Assembly (NCBI RefSeq): GCF_003990915.1
Contig: NZ_BHXQ01000003.1
Span: 186,001-250,000 of the forward strand
Direction: 5' to 3'
Source of the DNA: Chryseotalea sanaruensis
GTDB taxonomy: Bacteria; Bacteroidota; Bacteroidia; Cytophagales; Cyclobacteriaceae
DNA length: 64,000 nt
The notes under the pieces: generated by a model
The model's input: the letters and a program-made list of their open reading frames with translations, nothing else
Databases searched by the model: none
Told to the model about the DNA's origin: nothing
Shown here: in pieces, positions 60,928 to 64,000 of the stretch
Numbering within the stretch: position 1 is the stretch's first letter
Layout of the letters: each line of letters begins with the position of its first letter
Position numbers and translations under genes: made by a program

Positions 60928-61092
60928 GATGGCAAGTTAATGTTTATTGGGCATTTGTGCAGATTGTATTAGTAATGTGTTTAAACACAATATAAACGCA
61001 AAGGACGCCAAGATTCGCTGAGATATTGCCATCTCTTTATTAACATTGTTATACTCTGAATTATAATTTCTATGGACAAATTTCTTTTATGC

Positions 61093-61207
61093 GCATTGTC
61101 CCCCTCCTTTGGAGGGGGCAGGGGGAGGTCTGCTTACCCAAACAAATATCAGAACCTTAACAACTACCACCACCCCCTACCCCCGCCTCACAGACGGGGG
61201 ACAGTGC
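61093..61207. mobile_element. MITE-like G/C-rich element with 12-bp terminal inverted repeats
   Basis: Ends GCATTGTCCCCC (61093-61104) and GGGGGACAGTGC (61196-61207) match at 11 of 12 positions. Inside are two hairpins, CCCCCTCC / GGAGGGGG (61100-61118) and CCCCCG / CGGGGG (61180-61200). The CTCCTTTGGAGG core resembles the element at 49530. No ORF; GC content far above the neighbourhood. Confidence 0.7.
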
Positions 61208-61259
61208 TTCGGAAATAAATGTGAGTTGAATAAGAATAGGCACAATCTAAATAGTGGTT

Positions 61260-61267
61260 TAACTTTG
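61260..61267 (+). promoter_or_regulatory. -7 box directly at the RsmF-like gene start
   Basis: TAACTTTG, a full TAnnTTTG match, ends 4 bp before the ATG at 61272. If used, the transcript would begin at or within a few bases of the ATG (leaderless). Confidence 0.4.
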
Positions 61268-61271
61268 TCTC

Positions 61272-62645
61272 ATGCAACGTTTTTTGTTTCCGCATGAATT
61301 TGAAGAAAGACTACGCTCACAACGCGGTCATGACTGGCAAGCTTTCTCAGCTATCCATGGTGAGGCTTCTCCAGTGAGCATACGCCTGAATCCTGCGAAA
61401 ACAAAAAACCACAATGCTTTATTTAAACAGCAGGCTTCACCCGATATTCAATCCGTGCCATGGACAAAACATGGCTTCTATCTAAATGAGCGCCCCAGTT
61501 TCACATTAGACCCAGCCTTTCATGCAGGCACCTATTATGTACAGGAGGCGAGCTCTATGCTACTCGAACAGGCTATCCTTCAATACTTCGATAACAAAGA
61601 AAACATACGTGCTCTTGATTTATGTGCAGCACCCGGTGGTAAATCAACTCACCTGCTCAGTTTACTTTCAACAAATAGTTTGTTGGTAAGCAATGAGGTG
61701 ATTCGCAGCAGAGCAAATATTTTAGCAGAGAATATTACCAAGTGGGGTCATGCCAATGTCGTTGTTACCAATAATGATCCGGAAGATTTTGAAAAGCTGA
61801 AAGGTTTTTTTGATCTGATGGTAGTTGATGCTCCGTGTTCAGGCGAAGGTTTATTTCGTAAAGATGCGGAAGCTATGAAAGAATGGTCAGTCGAAAATGC
61901 CAACCTATGTGCTATGCGACAGCAGCGTATTGTTCATGATGTATGGCCTGCTCTGAAGGAAAATGGTATTTTGATTTATTGTACCTGCACTTATAATCCC
62001 GAAGAAAACAACAAAAACATTGAACGATTTGCGCAAGAACTTAATGCAGAAATCTTGCCGCTCGACATCAATCCAAACTGGGGCGTCCAAGCACTTGACC
62101 ATGGCTATCAGTGTTTTCCTGATAAAGTAAAGGGAGAAGGTTTTTACATCGCTATACTTCGAAAAAAAGAAACCCAGTCAAGTGGACGTATGCGTGGAGG
62201 AAAAACTGTTTTCACGAAAGTGCCTAATGCAGCAGTGCGTTATCAACAGTGGCTTAACACTAGTGAAGTAAAGCTTACACAGTTCAGAGAATTTTTATTG
62301 ACTATTCCCTCAGAGCAGGAAGAAGCTATTACCTTTGTTTGTTCGAATTTAAAGACAGTTTCAGCAGGCACTACAATGGGCACACTTAAACATGACAAAC
62401 TTATTCCAGATCATGCACTCGCTATGAGTACAGTATTGAACAAAGAAAATTTTCCACATGTTGAAGCGAGTTACGAAGAAGCGATTGCTTACTTACGAAA
62501 AGATGTTTTCTGGCAAGAAGGGCTCACTAAAGGCTTTTCATTAATTCAATATGAAAACTTCACTTTAGGCTGGGCGAATGTTTTAGATAATCGACTTAAT
62601 AATTTATATCCGGCTGACTGGAGAATAAGAATGGCCGGCAACTAA
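61272..62645 (+). CDS. RsmF/RsmB-type rRNA (cytosine-5) methyltransferase
   Basis: A 457-residue enzyme: N-terminal RNA-binding part, Rossmann methyltransferase core with DLCAAPGGKSTHLLSLL, VVDAPCSGEGLFRKD and YCTCTYNPEENN (the two catalytic cysteines are in PCSG and CTCTY), and a C-terminal PUA-like domain as in RsmF. It methylates C5 of a cytosine in 16S rRNA. The start follows a -7 box by only 4 bp. Confidence 0.92.
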   Translation: MQRFLFPHEFEERLRSQRGHDWQAFSAIHGEASPVSIRLNPAKTKNHNALFKQQASPDIQSVPWTKHGFYLNERPSFTLDPAFHAGTYYVQEASSMLLEQAILQYFDNKENIRALDLCAAPGGKSTHLLSLLSTNSLLVSNEVIRSRANILAENITKWGHANVVVTNNDPEDFEKLKGFFDLMVVDAPCSGEGLFRKDAEAMKEWSVENANLCAMRQQRIVHDVWPALKENGILIYCTCTYNPEENNKNIERFAQELNAEILPLDINPNWGVQALDHGYQCFPDKVKGEGFYIAILRKKETQSSGRMRGGKTVFTKVPNAAVRYQQWLNTSEVKLTQFREFLLTIPSEQEEAITFVCSNLKTVSAGTTMGTLKHDKLIPDHALAMSTVLNKENFPHVEASYEEAIAYLRKDVFWQEGLTKGFSLIQYENFTLGWANVLDNRLNNLYPADWRIRMAGN

Positions 62646-62811
62646 AAAGCTGCTCGGCCATTCAACCAACCCGTAAACATTGGATTGTTTTTATCCTCCT
62701 TACCATTTCCCCAAGATAGATAACGGAGGACAAAAGAATTTAGACTCTTTACAAATTTTAATCATGCCGTTTCAGTCTGTGAGGACACTGACCGAGGAGA
62801 GCCACAACTTT

Positions 62812-63933
62812 TTATAATCCTTGAAAAATATCCATAATCGCTTCTACACCTTCTACCCCGGCAAAGAATACACCCACACAAAATACTTTTTGATAGTAGT
62901 TAGCTTTACCAATAGCGAGTGGCAATGAGCTAACAGAAAGTGCTGTGAAGCCTATGGCGAAAATGGCTGTCATCAATAGCACTGCTAAAGGTGATTGCAA
63001 GAATAAAATACCTGCCAGACTTAGTAATACCAATATAAAGCTGATCCAGAAAGAACGCATCAAACCATAGTTGGTCACAAGCGTACTAAAAGGCAATGAT
63101 AACAGTGCTGATATGATCAAAATACCAACTGAAATAATACCTCCATTGTTACCCTTTAATACATCGGCCAGTTTTGCATCCATAATTGAAGGAAAAACAT
63201 TGAACAGACATGATGTAGCAACACCAAGGGCAATACCCATTAACAGTATAAAACCATATTGCGAAGGTTGAGAATCAATCTTATTTGCAACAGCATCTTT
63301 ATTGTCAGATTTCAAAAGAGAAGCGGCTGCATTTTTCTTAAGCGCATAACCAGAAACAAATACCACTACACCGCCCGTTATAAAAGTTGCAGGTGCGCCC
63401 AAGAAATCAATGATATCAACAATAACAGGTTCTAATGCATACAATAGATTACCCACAATGGTTAGAATTGCCATTGCTCTTGGTAATTTTTCAACCGGCA
63501 TAAATGACTCAATGGTAGAAAGCGCAGGGCTTGTAAAAATACTCATCGCCATCAACCATAATACAATTAGCACAGGCAAAATCCACTTAAATATCTCGCC
63601 TGGGTTACCTAATAAAGTAAAAGCAACTGCCATAAAAATCATGGCTGCAAATGAGATCCCCGCACTAATAATGGGCAATCTGTTGCCACGTTCAAAACGG
63701 TACCTATCGCCAATACGACCGGCAATCATGGGTGTAATGGTTAGGATAATACCCTGAACAGCAATAAGTAGAAAGGTGAAATCCGTAAATTCAAATTGTA
63801 CAAGTAGTTTAGGTTGGTAGCGTTGATAGGCAATCCATCCGATTACTACTGAACCATAAAGTGCTGCGAGGCTCCAGAGTTGTTTCCACTGAATTTCGTC
63901 CTGTTCACCTTGTTTTGAAATAGTTGCTTCCAT
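62812..63933 (-). CDS. MFS transporter
   Basis: A 373-residue membrane protein with about 11-12 helices. The first loop motif is AGRIGDRYRFERGNRLPII, which resembles the sugar/cation-symporter (SLC45-like) branch of MFS rather than drug exporters. The substrate is not evident. No neighbouring gene gives a hint. The last 67 bp of the window hold nothing recognisable. Confidence 0.82.
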   Translation of the reverse strand: MEATISKQGEQDEIQWKQLWSLAALYGSVVIGWIAYQRYQPKLLVQFEFTDFTFLLIAVQGIILTITPMIAGRIGDRYRFERGNRLPIISAGISFAAMIFMAVAFTLLGNPGEIFKWILPVLIVLWLMAMSIFTSPALSTIESFMPVEKLPRAMAILTIVGNLLYALEPVIVDIIDFLGAPATFITGGVVVFVSGYALKKNAAASLLKSDNKDAVANKIDSQPSQYGFILLMGIALGVATSCLFNVFPSIMDAKLADVLKGNNGGIISVGILIISALLSLPFSTLVTNYGLMRSFWISFILVLLSLAGILFLQSPLAVLLMTAIFAIGFTALSVSSLPLAIGKANYYQKVFCVGVFFAGVEGVEAIMDIFQGL

Positions 63934-64000
63934 GTTTTTAGCTGTTTTTTGGGGTTAATGAATCAACTTACGAAGATGCTCATGCTTTTGGATTTTGTTC

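Overview
The window looks like a chromosomal segment of a Bacteroidota bacterium, most likely order Cytophagales. The reasons are moderate to low GC, long TonB-dependent receptors with carboxypeptidase-like N-terminal domains, Bacteroidota-type families (GldC, DUF5916, DUF3822, DUF6503, DUF6132, a grasp-with-SPASM RiPP system), few Shine-Dalgarno sites, and promoters of the Bacteroidota type (-33 TTG/TTTG, about 19 bp, then -7 TAnnTTTG). No genus can be named from this alone.

Layout. 1-12.8 kb holds core and household genes: the end of a bat (aerotolerance) operon (DUF58, membrane protein, BatA), LysE exporter, GH3 enzyme, YggS, DUF423, DUF1573, Nudix proteins, DUF3822-CoaD, a FecA-like TonB receptor and a TPR lipoprotein. 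12.9-34.2 kb is a sulfur island with persulfide dioxygenase-rhodanese fusions (two), single-domain rhodaneses (four), DsrE, thioredoxin, a SoxB-like Tat-exported metallophosphatase, a TsdA-like dihaem cytochrome, YeeE/YedE half-transporters, a TauE exporter, an OprD-like porin and a Crp/Fnr regulator. A small, AT-rich RiPP cluster (23.6-26.4 kb: ATP-grasp ligase, SPASM protein, a small coupled protein, precursor peptide) sits inside this island. 34.3-40.1 kb: membrane protein with zinc-ribbon tail, PaaE-like reductase, DUF5916, PurB. 40.1-40.7 kb: tRNA-Arg and palindromes. 40.7-64 kb: outer-membrane protein, YkgJ-type protein, glycosyltransferase, KAS III, cold-shock protein, TonB receptor with divergent MarR regulator, PyrD, XerD, sirtuin, GldC, a TonB receptor with GDSL lipoprotein, flavin reductase with fumarylacetoacetase, RsmF-like methyltransferase and an MFS protein.

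How the parts work together. Eight transcription units of the sulfur island carry a dyad of the form [TC]GT[GA]A-N6-T[CT]ACA. In all eight, the dyad centre lies exactly 36.5 bp from the last base of a TTTG (-7) box, which puts it near -42, the position of a class II Crp-type activator. The only Crp/Fnr gene in the window (33593-34198) has an R-E-x-x-x-R recognition helix that fits TGTGA half-sites. I infer one Crp-controlled programme for uptake, oxidation and export of thiosulfate and sulfane sulfur.

The intergenic DNA is rich in short repeats: a perfect AAATTCT heptamer array, a related AATTnnn array, a 19-bp dyad-bearing tandem repeat, two MITE-like elements sharing a CTCCTTTGGAG core, and a recurring hairpin with the word GACGGAT or GACCG near gene 3' ends. 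No transposase, prophage, rRNA or CRISPR array was seen.
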